Of a stretch of 64,000 nt of DNA, positions 1-8,823 are shown one piece after another. This DNA is from Shouchella oshimensis. Lineage in GTDB: Bacteria; Bacillota; Bacilli; Bacillales; Bacillaceae_D. The DNA is taken from positions 3,955,836-4,019,835 of the forward strand of contig NZ_KV917380.1 of the NCBI RefSeq assembly GCF_002019765.1. The letters run 5' to 3'. How positions within the stretch are numbered: position 1 is the first letter of the stretch; each line of letters begins with the position of its first letter. Below the pieces are notes generated by a model. That model was not told where the DNA came from. It was given only the letters and a program-made list of their open reading frames with translations, and ran no database searches. Position numbers and translations under genes: made by a program.

Positions 1-283
1 TAGGTGCAAAGTTAGGTACCTTTTGTATGACGTAGTGATAAGCTGACACAAAAATACCTGTTATAGACAACGGAAGGACATACTTTTTTATCTTTGTATC
101 TTGGTTGTAAGCTGCAATTCCTAAAAAGATAGCTATAGGATACATTAGGATGCGTTGATACCAGCACATTTTACACGGTACAAACCCTCTAATCTCGCTA
201 AAATAAAGACTTCCTAGAGTAGCTATTAACGCAACCACCCAAGCAAAATAAAGCAATATAACACTCTTCTGTTTCTTCCTCAT
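1..283 (-). CDS. bdbC: Disulfide bond formation protein BdbC/DsbB family (3' end cut by window)
   Basis: Membrane thiol oxidase that re-oxidises its partner BdbD. Reading from the ATG at 283, the frame gives a basic start (MRKKQK), a first membrane segment, then a PCKMCWYQR stretch holding the CxxC quinone-coupled cysteine pair and the arginine typical of DsbB/BdbC, then further hydrophobic segments. The frame runs off the window at base 1, so about 94 residues are visible. The ATG overlaps the bdbD stop by one base (TAATG), so the two are translationally coupled. BdbC-BdbD pairs oxidise exported proteins and often sit in accessory regions; here the pair ends a metal/thiol operon. Family call is strong; the C-terminus is not visible. 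Confidence 0.85.
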   Translation of the reverse strand, partial: MRKKQKSVILLYFAWVVALIATLGSLYFSEIRGFVPCKMCWYQRILMYPIAIFLGIAAYNQDTKIKKYVLPLSITGIFVSAYHYVIQKVPNFAP

Positions 284-948
284 TAGTTATTCTCCATTTC
301 AATTAATTCGACAAGCGCATTGTAATCAAACGGGTTATTCATTTTATAGTTATTAATCATAATGGTCGGTGTTTGAGAAACTTCAAATGCCTCAATCAAA
401 TTAATATCCGTTTCTATCTCATCCATGAATGCCCTAGCTTGCAAGTGGCTTTCTAACTGCTCCAGATTAATGGTAGATTCTATGGAATTTGCTATTTCTA
501 AAAGCCTTTCCTCTGTTACCCATAGGTCATCATGTTGTTGAGTCTCAGGTTGACTTTGATAAATCTCCTTATGAAAATCCCAAAACGAATCAGGGTTATT
601 TTGCCAAACTGACTCGCTGGCTTGAGCCGCTAATAACGACTCTTCACCATGAAAAGGTGTATTAATATGCACAAATTTAACTACGCCATTATCTATATAC
701 TCTTCTTTTAATTGCGGAAAGACTGTTTCATCCCACGACTTACAAGAAGGACATTTATAATCACCAAATTCAATAACAACTACTGGGGCTCCTGCTTTCT
801 CTAAGTATGGCTGACCGTCAATTGCTGGTGTTTCATCAAACTCTCTAGCTACTTCTTCGTCAACATTAGAAGAATTGTTTATAACAACCCAAATAACGAC
901 AATGATTGCTACTACTAACGTAAGGACAACAAGTAATTTATTTCGCAC
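283..948 (-). CDS. bdbD: Thiol-disulfide oxidoreductase BdbD (DsbA-like, membrane anchored)
   Basis: Extracytoplasmic thiol oxidase, 221 aa. It has one N-terminal membrane anchor (about residues 5-24) and a DsbA/thioredoxin-4 domain with the active site [11 protein letters not shown] near residue 65 (CPSC). The helical insertion and a cis-Pro-type loop (SQTPTIMIN) near residue 195 fit the fold. The start is GTG at 948; an ATG at 955 lies closer to the GAGGAG ribosome site but opens a 5-codon dead-end frame. The gene is followed by bdbC with a one-base overlap. Upstream neighbours are a SCO-type protein and a metal ATPase, so copper or thiol handling at the membrane is the likely theme (inference). 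Confidence 0.85.
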   Translation of the reverse strand: MRNKLLVVLTLVVAIIVVIWVVINNSSNVDEEVAREFDETPAIDGQPYLEKAGAPVVVIEFGDYKCPSCKSWDETVFPQLKEEYIDNGVVKFVHINTPFHGEESLLAAQASESVWQNNPDSFWDFHKEIYQSQPETQQHDDLWVTEERLLEIANSIESTINLEQLESHLQARAFMDEIETDINLIEAFEVSQTPTIMINNYKMNNPFDYNALVELIEMENN

Positions 949-967
949 GATTCATAAACTCTCCTCA

Positions 968-1566
968 TCATTGGACTGTTTTTATCATATCTTCTTTAAT
1001 TTCTGTTAAATTAGTAGACATTCCATCGTAAAAACGTATAACATTCCCTTTCTCATCTATTAAAAAGAACCTTGTACTATGAACAAAATCATTTTCCACT
1101 TGTTGAACTGGAGACCTAAATGATTCTAAAGCAAACTCTGTTATCTCCTCTAAATCATACCCTGTAAGAAAACTCCAATAGTCATCGTTTGAGCCGATGT
1201 TTGTTGTATATTGTTTTAATCGTTCTACTGTATCATTTTCAGGATCAACCGTGAACGATACAAATTTCATGTTTAATCCTTCTTCAATTGCCGTGTCTTG
1301 TAACTCCTTCATATTTGGTGTCATAACGGGACATACAGTTGGGCAGTTTGTAAAGACCATATCCGCAAGCCCATATTCCCCTTTTAAATCAACCAGTGAC
1401 ACAGTTTCATTATTCTGATTTACATATTCAAATTCAGTTATAGACATATTTGCTTCCGTTGCATCGAATTCACTAGTAGCTTTAGTACCTATCTCGTAAA
1501 TCCATGAGCATGATGCAGCAACAATGCTGATAAAATAAAGACAGATCCTTTTTTTATGTATTTCAT
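968..1566 (-). pseudogene. SCO1/SenC-family lipoprotein, frameshifted near its start
   Basis: SCO proteins are thioredoxin-fold copper chaperones for cytochrome oxidase or redox partners. The uninterrupted part (1447 down to 968) has the CPTVCP metal/redox motif and the distal histidine in a VHSTRFFLID-type segment. It lacks a membrane anchor and a good ribosome site. Immediately upstream, an ATG at 1566 with a GGAG site opens MKYIKK in another frame. If the 7-A run (bases 1551-1557 as T on the plus strand) had one more A, the two parts would fuse into a lipoprotein with signal ICLYFISIVAASC and lipid-attachment Cys. The gene is therefore broken by one base, or the assembly has a homopolymer error, or slippage restores the frame. 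Operon with bdbD/bdbC. Confidence 0.7.
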
Positions 1567-1586
1567 GTGTAGTCTCCTTAAATCAT

Positions 1587-2627
1587 TCAATTGTTTTTTA
1601 TGAGAACTTCCGTAATCTTTTCTGCATCTTCTGTGACGCCATATAATAGAGCTGATCCTCTTTTTGATTGCCAACTTAATCCCACGTAATAAAGACCTTT
1701 TACAGTTGAAATACCTAATTGATGGACTGGTTGACCCTGTTCATCTATTGCTTCCTTAATATTAATCCATGAATAATCATTACGGTAACCTGTTGCCCAA
1801 ATTAGAGCTTTAAACTGTTTTCTAAATGTGTTTTGGAAGTATGCGTTTTTATTTGATACTCTCGTTAGCCTCGGTAACAGTGTTCCTTTTCTTTTAATTA
1901 CGCTAATGTCATTTCCTATTAAAGGATCATTATCTTTTAACCTTTTACCTATAAAAGAATTTGGAGAGGCGTTCAATATTTTGAATTGATCTAACCACCA
2001 AAACAAACTATTTCCTAGGATTGTCTTTGGTAAGCGCTTTAACTTCTTACTCCTAGAAAGATATGCATGATGCTTTAGGCTTTTACTAAGTTCGGCAGCT
2101 ATTTGAATTCCTGTATTGCCTCCCCCAACAATTAAAACATCACCTTCCGGAATCTGATCAGGATTCTTATAGTCAGCAGAGTGAATCATAAATGGAATAG
2201 ATGAATCATGAATAGCTGGTATAAAAGGGGTATAAAAAGCTCCCGTGGCAACAATGACATTCTTTGCTGTATACTTCCTATTTTCAGTGCAAAGAGTAAA
2301 CATTTGATCATCATTTTTTGAAAGATTTATGACTTTTTCATTAACCTTAATAGGGAGGTTGTATTTGTCTTGAAATTTACTTAAATAATCAGCCACTTCA
2401 TCTCTAGAAGGAAATTCCTTTTCATCACCTTGGTAAAGATCGTTAAATAGATGACTATAATTTTTAGGTGTAAAGAGTTTAAGAGAGTCATATCTTTTTT
2501 TCCACGACCAACCCGCTTCCTCGTTTTCGTCAAGTATTAGAAAGGGCGAATTTTTAATCTGAAGCGCTCGCCCCACAGCTAAACCAGCTTGACCAGCACC
2601 AATCACAATGGTTTGATAAGCATTCAT
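1587..2627 (-). CDS. FAD/NAD(P)-dependent oxidoreductase, CzcO/flavin-monooxygenase-like
   Basis: Flavoprotein of 346 aa. It shows an N-terminal FAD-binding GAGQAG (about residue 11), a second dinucleotide-binding VGGGNTG (about residue 168) for NAD(P)H, and a C-terminal ATGYRNDYSW stretch typical of the family. This family includes flavin-containing monooxygenases and CzcO, which is often found near cation-efflux genes. No substrate can be read from sequence. The start ATG at 2627 follows a GGAGGG ribosome site. It lies between cadA and the SCO/bdbDC genes on the same strand, with a hairpin terminator just upstream that may reduce read-through from cadA. Association with metal stress is inferred from context only. 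Confidence 0.75.
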   Translation of the reverse strand: MNAYQTIVIGAGQAGLAVGRALQIKNSPFLILDENEEAGWSWKKRYDSLKLFTPKNYSHLFNDLYQGDEKEFPSRDEVADYLSKFQDKYNLPIKVNEKVINLSKNDDQMFTLCTENRKYTAKNVIVATGAFYTPFIPAIHDSSIPFMIHSADYKNPDQIPEGDVLIVGGGNTGIQIAAELSKSLKHHAYLSRSKKLKRLPKTILGNSLFWWLDQFKILNASPNSFIGKRLKDNDPLIGNDISVIKRKGTLLPRLTRVSNKNAYFQNTFRKQFKALIWATGYRNDYSWINIKEAIDEQGQPVHQLGISTVKGLYYVGLSWQSKRGSALLYGVTEDAEKITEVLIKNN

Positions 2628-2641
2628 AATATCCCTCCTAG

Positions 2642-2669
2642 AAAAAAGCGCTCATAAGTAATGAACGCT
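2642..2669 (-). terminator. Rho-independent terminator after cadA
   Basis: Reading the minus strand, AGCGTTCAT pairs with ATGAGCGCT (one G-T wobble) around a 5-base loop and is followed by six Ts. It lies between the cadA stop and the flavoprotein ribosome site, so it may end or attenuate transcription from the cad promoter. Confidence 0.6.
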
Positions 2670-2692
2670 ATTAAAAATAAAGCTCTACTTAT

Positions 2693-4825
2693 TTATTTCT
2701 TAATTCTTAATAATCGAAGGCTATTCAAGGTCACTAATAATGTAGCTCCCATGTCTGAGAGTATTGCGATCCATAAAGTCAGCCAACCAGGGATGACTAG
2801 AAGCAAAGCAATTGCTTTTAAGCCTAAGGATAAAGCAATATTTTGTTTAATGATGTTTAGAGCTCTTCGACTTAATGAAATGGTATATGGTAATTTCTCT
2901 AATTCATCTCCCATCAAAGCGACGTCTGCTGTTTCCAAAGCAGTATCCGTTCCAGCACTACCCATAGCAATTCCTACATTTGATGATGCGAGAGCTGGTG
3001 CATCGTTTACTCCGTCACCAACCATTGCTACGCTACCATATTGAGCATTTACCTCTTTAATTGCAGACAATTTTTCATCAGGTAATAATTCTGCTTTCAC
3101 CAGATCTATGCCAAGTTTTTCACCGATTGCGTCCCCTGTCCGCTGATCGTCACCAGTAAGCATCACCGTGTGCTTAATACCTATCTCCTTTAAAGATTGT
3201 AAGACACGAACACTTTGTTCTCTCAATTCGTCTGCAACAGCTAACAACGAAAGAATATTGTTTTCATTACCAACAAGCATGATCGTATTGCCTTTATTTT
3301 GTAAACTGTTTAAGACTGTTTTAAAGTCTTCAGAGAAGACAAGCTGTAAATCTTCTTCAAATAGATGACGGTTACCAATCCAATAGGTTGAATAATCAAT
3401 TGTCGCCTTAATTCCTTTCCCCATCATGGAAGAAAAATTAGTAATCTCTAATTGCTTGTAATCAAGACTTTTGTTATCGGCATTTTGAAGAATTGCACCA
3501 GCAAGAGGATGCTGGGAATAAGCTTCAATGGCTGCGACAATGGTTAACATTTGATCGTCGGTAAAGTTAGAGTAATTAATAAATTCGGTGACAACAGGCT
3601 CTCCTTTAGTTAGCGTGCCTGTTTTATCAAAAGCAACAGCATTTAATCTTCCCATTTCTTCTAGATAAACCCCGCCTTTAATAAGAACACCTTGTTTTGC
3701 GGCATTACCAATCGCCGTGACAATGGCTACAGGGGTTGAAATAACTAAAGCACATGGACACCCAACGACGAGAACAGCTAACCCTTGATAAATCCAAGCT
3801 TCCCAACCTGCACCAAACAGTAATGGAGGAATAATGGCTACTAATAGAGCAATTACCATAATTACTGGAGTATAATATCTTGCAAATCGATCAATAAAGC
3901 TTTGAGAGGGAGCTTTTTCTGCCTGTGATTCTTCTACTAAATGAATAATTTTTTGTAGTGTTGTATCTTTTACTAATTTAGTTACCTCTATTTCTAGGTA
4001 ACCCTCTGTATTTAATGTTCCCGCATAAACAATGTCTCCGGCGTTCTTCTCGACAGGAATTGATTCCCCAGTAATAGCACTTTGATTAATTGATGAATGT
4101 CCAGTCGTTACCTTTCCATCCATTGCAAGCTTTTCACCTGGCTTCACAATTAAGCAATCACCGATCACAACATCTTTTACTGACAGAGTGAATTCTTCTC
4201 CATCACGACGAATACGGGCTTTGCGTGGTGCAATATTCATTAATGCTTTTATACTTTGTCGCGCTTTGTCCATCGAGAAACGTTCAAGCTGTTCACTTAT
4301 AGCAAATAAAATGACGACAATTGCACCTTCTGACCACTCACCAATAATTGCTGCACCAATCACAGCAACTGTCATAAGTGTCTTCATATCGAACTGCGCA
4401 CGTAACAGGTTGTTAAATCCTGTTTTAAACAGTGAATAACCACCAATAACAATTGATAGTAGGTATGCTCCAAACGAATAAACATGTTCTTCTCCAAATT
4501 GCCATTGATTTATTAAACCGACAATGAAAAAGACCATAGCAATGAGGACATTTTGATATTTTTTTATAAAAGTAAAAGATGGCTGGTCATTACCTTCTTC
4601 AGCGTCATCTTCTAGTGATCTTACTTTTAAATTCTCAAACGCTCCTGCTTTTTCAAGTTCATTTATTGATGCAGTTCCTTTTACAGTAATTTTAGATGCT
4701 AGGAAATTAACCTCAGCATTGGTGACACCCGGAATACGCTTTACATTTTTTTCAAACGTTCCTGCACAACCTGCACACGAAAAGCCCTCCACACGGTAAA
4801 TGTTTTCTTGCTCATTTTTTTCCAT
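2693..4825 (-). CDS. cadA: Heavy-metal P1B-type ATPase CadA (Cd/Zn/Pb efflux)
   Basis: Exports divalent soft metals across the membrane using ATP. The 710-aa protein has an N-terminal metal-binding HMA domain with CAGC at residues 17-20, paired membrane segments, the actuator TGES motif, the ion-channel CPC ([11 protein letters not shown]), the phosphorylation site DKTGTLT, the SQHPLAGAI histidine-proline motif and the [10 protein letters not shown] hinge. CPC together with HP and a single N-terminal CxxC fits the Cd/Zn/Pb (CadA) branch rather than copper. It starts three bases after the cadC stop, so cadC and cadA form one operon from the promoter at about 5234-5263. Full length for the family; cargo-type gene. 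Confidence 0.93.
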   Translation of the reverse strand: MEKNEQENIYRVEGFSCAGCAGTFEKNVKRIPGVTNAEVNFLASKITVKGTASINELEKAGAFENLKVRSLEDDAEEGNDQPSFTFIKKYQNVLIAMVFFIVGLINQWQFGEEHVYSFGAYLLSIVIGGYSLFKTGFNNLLRAQFDMKTLMTVAVIGAAIIGEWSEGAIVVILFAISEQLERFSMDKARQSIKALMNIAPRKARIRRDGEEFTLSVKDVVIGDCLIVKPGEKLAMDGKVTTGHSSINQSAITGESIPVEKNAGDIVYAGTLNTEGYLEIEVTKLVKDTTLQKIIHLVEESQAEKAPSQSFIDRFARYYTPVIMVIALLVAIIPPLLFGAGWEAWIYQGLAVLVVGCPCALVISTPVAIVTAIGNAAKQGVLIKGGVYLEEMGRLNAVAFDKTGTLTKGEPVVTEFINYSNFTDDQMLTIVAAIEAYSQHPLAGAILQNADNKSLDYKQLEITNFSSMMGKGIKATIDYSTYWIGNRHLFEEDLQLVFSEDFKTVLNSLQNKGNTIMLVGNENNILSLLAVADELREQSVRVLQSLKEIGIKHTVMLTGDDQRTGDAIGEKLGIDLVKAELLPDEKLSAIKEVNAQYGSVAMVGDGVNDAPALASSNVGIAMGSAGTDTALETADVALMGDELEKLPYTISLSRRALNIIKQNIALSLGLKAIALLLVIPGWLTLWIAILSDMGATLLVTLNSLRLLRIKK

Positions 4826-4828
4826 ACC

Positions 4829-5188
4829 TTACTCCTGACTGTGAGTCATTGCCATAGTGATTAGCGTTGTTACATGCGGATCATCCAATGAATAGAAAAC
4901 CAATTTTCCTTCTTTTCTACTTTTCGCTAGACGTAGATTACGCAAATGTCTTAAATGGTGAGAGGCAGTAGCTTTTGTAACGCCAATAATATTCGCGATA
5001 TCACAGACGCATAACTCATTTTCTTGGGTTAATGTATACGCAACCTTTAATCGTGTTTCATCAGATAAAGCTTTAAACATATCTGCCACATTCGTAAATT
5101 TTTGCTTTTCAAGGCGAGCGGATATACGGTTTACCTTCGTTTCATCAAAACAAAAAACTTCGCATGTATCTTTTTTCTCAGTTAACAA
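4829..5188 (-). CDS. cadC: ArsR/SmtB-family metal-sensing repressor CadC
   Basis: Winged-helix repressor that releases DNA on binding Cd/Pb/Zn. It has the N-terminal metal cysteines (DTCEVFC), the ELCVCDI cysteine pair in the DNA-recognition region, and the recognition helix TKATASHHLRHL. That arrangement matches CadC of the cad operon. I prefer TTG at 5188 as the start (119 aa) because an AGGTGG ribosome site ends just upstream; an in-frame GTG at 5197 would overlap that site. It is co-transcribed with cadA. Autoregulation at the overlapping promoter is expected from the family, though no perfect operator dyad is visible. Confidence 0.9.
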   Translation of the reverse strand: MLTEKKDTCEVFCFDETKVNRISARLEKQKFTNVADMFKALSDETRLKVAYTLTQENELCVCDIANIIGVTKATASHHLRHLRNLRLAKSRKEGKLVFYSLDDPHVTTLITMAMTHSQE

Positions 5189-5233
5189 CAGAACCACCTC
5201 AGTCTTACAATATTATGATCATTTGATTATTAT

Positions 5234-5263
5234 ATTATATGAACCGATTATAGTGTATGTCAA
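5234..5263 (-). promoter_or_regulatory. SigA-type promoter of cadC-cadA
   Basis: Minus-strand TTGACA (5263-5258) and TATAAT (5239-5234) are separated by 18 bases, ending about 45 bases upstream of cadC. The AT-rich sequence over and downstream of the -10 box holds imperfect dyads (ATCAAATGAT and TTCATATAA-type half sites) where CadC would be expected to bind; I could not define one clean operator. Confidence 0.7.
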
Positions 5264-5408
5264 ATCGAAGTAATTAAAAGTGAGGAATGAATAGTTAGAA
5301 GTTTAGAAAAGAAAATCAAAAGTGTATCGGTAGCAAATTACGAAGTTAATTACTTCGGAAGCATTCTAAACTGAACTGAGGTGTTCTACTTGATTATTCT
5401 ATAGCATT

Positions 5409-5579
5409 CTATATGTTTGCTTTTGCCAGTAAAGCTACAGTTTCTGTATAGTTAACACCATATTGCACCGATTTAACGTAATAAAGGTTTGCATTTTCTT
5501 TTTGATTAAAGAAAAAGAATCTCTCATTCTTAAAAAAGCCTAATGTGACAGCACTTACGAGCCTGTTAAAAATAGCAAA
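5409..5579 (-). pseudogene. Decayed coding remnant, unknown family
   Basis: An open minus-strand frame with natural-looking codon use ends in residues NYTETVALLAKANI and a stop at 5411-5409. It has no start codon or ribosome site and is closed upstream by a stop, so it looks like the C-terminal scrap of a lost gene. The rest of 5270-5900 holds no convincing gene apart from the repeat described separately. Confidence 0.25.
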
Positions 5580-5687
5580 TTACTGAGCACCACCATTCTA
5601 ATACCTTACCATTTCTGTATCAGAGGTTTTGCACAGGCTTTACTTTTCCGTAAAGCCCATGAGTATAGGATTGTTGGTGTCACTCGC

Positions 5688-5768
5688 CCCTGTTCGAACT
5701 CATTCAATCCGTCTATTTGTAATTAGTTTGTTAGCAATTTGGTTTGCAAATTAGTTAGCACCGTAAAA
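5688..5768. repeat. Imperfect repeat, copy A (upstream of the DUF421 gene)
   Basis: About 80 bases containing CTGTTCgAA, TTGTAATTAGTTTG and GCAATTTGGTTTGCAAA. A diverged direct copy lies at 6843-6930, on the other side of the DUF421 gene. The shared core is TTTGTTAnCAATTTGGnTTGCAAA. These could be old recombination or attachment sites, or remnants of a repeated noncoding element. Confidence 0.45.
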
Positions 5769-5922
5769 GAAATAGAGACATTCATATCAAGGAACTTTTT
5801 TATATTTTGTTACCAATGCTAAGTGCTCTATAGATCGGTTCATTTTTCAGGAATTACCTTGACCGAATAACTCTTTGACTATGTGGATATTCTAGTAATA
5901 AAAAATGAATTGGAGAATGATC

Positions 5923-6630
5923 ATGTCTGAACACGTCGAAATAATCATTCGCTCTTTTTTAGCATTTTCGATTCTACTAGTGGGAGCTCGTTTACTTGGT
6001 AAGCAAACAATCTCTCAAATGAACGTTCTTGATTTTATTATTGCCATTTCAATTGGGGCTATCACGGCTAATTTATCTTTCAATTTATCAGTAAAAATTC
6101 ATCATTCCATATTAGCTTTTAGTATTTTCGTAACAGTTAGTATATTAACTTCATACATTTCTTTAAAGTCATATCGTGCAAGAAATTGGATTACAGGAAA
6201 CCCTACTGTGGTCATTGAAAACGGAAAGATACTCGAAAAGAATATGCGAAAGGCAAGATACAATCTAAATGAGTTAAATCAGCTTTTAAGAGAGCGCGAA
6301 ATTTTTAATATCGAAGAAGTTCTCTACGCGATTGTAGAGACCAATGGAAAGATGAATGTATTAAAAAAACCGGAATATCAAGGTGTAACTAAGCAAGATA
6401 TTAAGGCTCCTTTAATAAAAAATCGATTACCCATAGAATTAATTATGGATGGAAAAATATTAGACAAAAATTTAACAGACAACCATATTCAAGAAAAATG
6501 GCTATTGAGAGAACTAAATAAGAGAAACCTTAAACAAACGGATGTGTTTTACGCGGTCATTTCAGCTACAAATAAACTATTCATCAACACTTATCATAAC
6601 CAAGTGCAACAACCTGCTAATGTAGAGTGA
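5923..6630 (+). CDS. DUF421 (YetF/YcaP-type) membrane protein
   Basis: Protein of about 235 aa with three N-terminal hydrophobic segments, including a GARLLGKQTISQMNVLDF-type conserved region and an AISIGAIT stretch, followed by a cytoplasmic C-terminal domain with a repeated GKILxxN motif (ENGKILEKNMRKA and MDGKILDKNLTDN). This is the DUF421 layout (Bacillus YetF, YdfR, YrbG and others); the molecular role is not established. I chose ATG 5923 because GGAG sits seven bases upstream; two earlier in-frame ATGs (5905, 5917) lie before or against that site. It is flanked by imperfect repeats at 5688 and 6843 and stands alone. Confidence 0.8.
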   Translation: MSEHVEIIIRSFLAFSILLVGARLLGKQTISQMNVLDFIIAISIGAITANLSFNLSVKIHHSILAFSIFVTVSILTSYISLKSYRARNWITGNPTVVIENGKILEKNMRKARYNLNELNQLLREREIFNIEEVLYAIVETNGKMNVLKKPEYQGVTKQDIKAPLIKNRLPIELIMDGKILDKNLTDNHIQEKWLLRELNKRNLKQTDVFYAVISATNKLFINTYHNQVQQPANVE

Positions 6631-6842
6631 ATTTTTTCTAATACTGTTATTAATTTATGACGGGAAAGTGAGAGTATTATGGGTCATTGACTGGGTGATT
6701 ATATGCTAACTCCCACTGAATCTTTTCTAATCAAAAGAGACTTATCAAAAGAGACTTATATTTTTTAAGAGAAATGATAAGTCGAATTGATCAGTCCTCG
6801 TGTTCAGTTAATTTAAGTTTAGATGAACAAATTGCTGAACTT

Positions 6843-6930
6843 TGATACTTCTCTCCCCTGTTCAATCTCTTTAATTCCACCTAGTTGTTATAAGTTTGTT
6901 ATCAATTTGGATTGCAAATAAGCCATTGTC
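6843..6930. repeat. Imperfect repeat, copy B (downstream of the DUF421 gene)
   Basis: Diverged partner of copy A at 5688, in the same orientation about 1.15 kb away. Matching blocks are CCCCTGTTC, AGTTTGTTA, CAATTTGG and TTGCAAAT. The surrounding 6631-7111 interval shows no gene. Confidence 0.4.
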
Positions 6931-7111
6931 ATTAATACATAGCAGCCCAGCCCCTCACAATAAAACCAATAATAGAATTTATATAGAATAGAAAGAGCAT
7001 ATAATATAAGTACTAAGGTTTTATAAAGCATATTTTAGTCATGAACATACTTCATAAACATCGTAATTTAATAAATTATATTGGAGTAATTAATTGTTTT
7101 CATCAGAATTC

Positions 7112-7270
7112 CTAAGGTAAGTTACAAAATACCCAGAACTCTGTATCTTTAATCAAAATATCTTTAGCCAACTCCTTATCAATACGGATCTCAGATTTAA
7201 ACCACTGTTGTAATGACTCATGAATGTTACCGCGAAAATTTTTTGTTCTAACTTCTATTTTAGATTCGTA
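7112..7270 (-). pseudogene. Decayed coding remnant, unknown family
   Basis: A minus-strand frame without a start reads as a plausible protein end (ESLQQWFKSEIRIDKELAKD ... FWVFCNLP, stop at 7114-7112). It is closed upstream by a stop and lacks a ribosome site. I do not recognise the family. It faces away from the small plus-strand gene at 7303. Confidence 0.25.
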
Positions 7271-7302
7271 TTAATTAGTTAGGGAAAAAAGGAGGGGTAA
7301 GT

Positions 7303-7596
7303 TTGGAAATGAAAATATTTTTATTAAAAAAACTGTATACTGAAAATTTCAAGCATGCTTTAAACAGTTGGGAAAAGCAAGTAAAAGAAGAAGACATTGA
7401 TTTAAAATCTTCAACAATTGAAATTACATTCAATGATGGATCACCAGACCCAATAACATGGAATATGCCTATTATCCCTGATTTACAACTGCCCGATCAC
7501 TTGGGAGGGAATGAAATAAATGAGAACTTAAAAAAACTAAACAATAATATCTTAGATGTTGTAGAAAAAATATCTAAGAATAAAGGAAAAAATTAA
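7303..7596 (+). CDS. Small acidic protein of unknown function
   Basis: Predicted 97-aa cytoplasmic protein with no signal peptide or membrane segment. A strong GGAGGGG ribosome site lies five bases before TTG 7303; ATG 7309 is a possible alternative start. The C-terminal third (NEINENLKKLNNNILDVVEK) looks helical and possibly coiled. I do not recognise a family. It ends just before a perfect hairpin shared with the converging ferritin-like gene. Confidence 0.55.
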   Translation: MEMKIFLLKKLYTENFKHALNSWEKQVKEEDIDLKSSTIEITFNDGSPDPITWNMPIIPDLQLPDHLGGNEINENLKKLNNNILDVVEKISKNKGKN

Positions 7597-7621
7597 AACA
7601 GAGCTGCTGTGCAGCTCTGTT
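7597..7621. terminator. Bidirectional hairpin terminator
   Basis: A perfect 11-bp stem (AACAGAGCTGC / GCAGCTCTGTT) with a 3-base loop lies exactly between the stops of two converging genes. The flanks are A-rich on the left and T-poor on the right, so it should work better for the minus-strand gene. Confidence 0.6.
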
Positions 7622-7623
7622 CG

Positions 7624-8262
7624 TTACTGATTTAAAAAATATAGAAACCACACAGCATGGTTTTGTTCATCTTTAGCCGCTCTTTCAAATGTTGCTTTTA
7701 AATCTGGATATTGGCTTATACGATCAGCAACACTTAAATATTCATCAACAGTCGCTTGTTCATCCATAAAAGCGCTCTCTACTCCAGCACGATATTGATT
7801 AGGACAGTTGTTGACCTGAGACACATTAGGCTGTTGACCAAAAATATCTTGATAAAAATTTAGAAACGCATTGTAGTGCCTAATTTCATCTTGGCGGATC
7901 TCAAGAATCTTGTTTTTAATTTGGTCGTTCGGAGCAATTTGTGCTAATTGCTCATAACAAACAATAGCATTGTGTTCACCGTTTATTGCTTTAGTTAGTG
8001 CTGCATTAAGCTGTTGGCTCGTTAGTTCCATTTCTCTGTGATGAGTAAAATGATGAGTAAAGATATATGGCAGTAATTCTGAGACGCCGTCTTGATTTTG
8101 CTGCATTTGTTGATATTGATAAGGGTACTGCTGTCCATAAGGGTATTGGTATTGAGTATACTGCGGTGCTTGATAATACTGCTGTGGATATCCATAAGGG
8201 GCATACCCTTGATATGGATATCCATATGAGTAACGATCGTTTTCTATTTGATTGTTTTCCAT
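7624..8262 (-). CDS. Ferritin-like (rubrerythrin-type) di-iron protein with Tyr/Pro/Gln-rich N-terminus
   Basis: About 212 aa. Residues 1 to about 60 are a low-complexity Y/Q/P/G tail (YPYQGYAPYGYPQQYY and similar), like that of spore-coat-associated proteins. The rest is a four-helix ferritin-like domain with the carboxylate and histidine pattern GEHNAIVCYE, EIRQDEIRHY, DEQATVDEY and KDEQNHAVW (two ExxH motifs), consistent with a di-iron site. I chose ATG 8262 because GGAGG precedes it at good spacing; a longer reading from 8304 adds 14 residues before that site. No operon partner is visible. A role in oxidative protection or the spore coat is an inference from the tail and the fold. Confidence 0.75.
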   Translation of the reverse strand: MENNQIENDRYSYGYPYQGYAPYGYPQQYYQAPQYTQYQYPYGQQYPYQYQQMQQNQDGVSELLPYIFTHHFTHHREMELTSQQLNAALTKAINGEHNAIVCYEQLAQIAPNDQIKNKILEIRQDEIRHYNAFLNFYQDIFGQQPNVSQVNNCPNQYRAGVESAFMDEQATVDEYLSVADRISQYPDLKATFERAAKDEQNHAVWFLYFLNQ

Positions 8263-8395
8263 TAATATTCCTCCGTTCTTAAAAGTACACTCTAGCCTAT
8301 GCAAAAGAAATAAAGATGTGTATTTTTATGGTTCCTTCACCTTTTTAGATTATTTTCATATTGTGGATTAGGATTAAAATGCCCAGGAGGAAAAT

Positions 8396-8533
8396 ATGAG
8401 CGAAAATTCTTCTTTAAAAAGAAATGTAGTTTTTATTGTTGCGATTATTTTGTTCGGAATATTTAGCCTAGGTTCTAATAGAACAAGAGAATCGGAACGT
8501 ACAGCCGGAAGTGGTCAAATTCTATCAACATAA
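8396..8533 (+). CDS. 45-aa single-pass membrane protein
   Basis: ATG 8396 follows a textbook AGGAGG site. The product is MSENSSLKRN, then one hydrophobic segment (VVFIVAIILFGIFSLG), then a polar tail rich in Arg/Ser/Thr. Function is unknown. It is the first of three tiny consecutive genes on the plus strand that end at the terminator at 8992. Confidence 0.55.
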   Translation: MSENSSLKRNVVFIVAIILFGIFSLGSNRTRESERTAGSGQILST

Positions 8534-8550
8534 TTAGGTAGGTGAATGTT

Positions 8551-8808
8551 TTGACAAGAGAATACAATCATTTTGATGGTCTATTTAAAAAATATAGTTT
8601 ATCCCCCCAGCAAATTGCTGTAGTGACAGGTATTTTATTAGATGCACTGATCGTGCAGGCAGTGTTAGTAGATAATGATCAGCGAGTTGAGATAATACTA
8701 GAGGGCGATTTATCGGATAGTGGTAAAGTAAACACTGTTGTTAAAGATATATATAATATGAAATTTGGAGAAGTATTCGATCATTTCGGTAGAAATGATA
8801 AAGGATAG
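8551..8808 (+). CDS. Small cytoplasmic protein of unknown function
   Basis: About 85 aa from TTG 8551, placed six bases after an AGGTGA ribosome site; an in-frame GTG at 8542 would overlap that site. The mixed alpha/beta sequence (QQIAVVTGILLDALIVQAVL, then charged beta-type strands) has no recognised motif. It lies between two very small membrane-protein genes and is probably co-transcribed with them. Confidence 0.55.
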   Translation: MTREYNHFDGLFKKYSLSPQQIAVVTGILLDALIVQAVLVDNDQRVEIILEGDLSDSGKVNTVVKDIYNMKFGEVFDHFGRNDKG

Positions 8809-8823
8809 GAGCTTATAAGACTC

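Noticed and set aside
1489-1674. 61-codon minus frame near the SCO gene
   Set aside because: Its upstream part is antisense-like overlap with the flavoprotein end. Only its last 25 codons matter, as the misplaced start of the SCO gene.
5688-5768. TTCGAAC-containing stretch that looks like a tRNA T-loop
   Set aside because: The flanking bases cannot form T-arm or acceptor stems, so no tRNA or tRNA fragment is supported.
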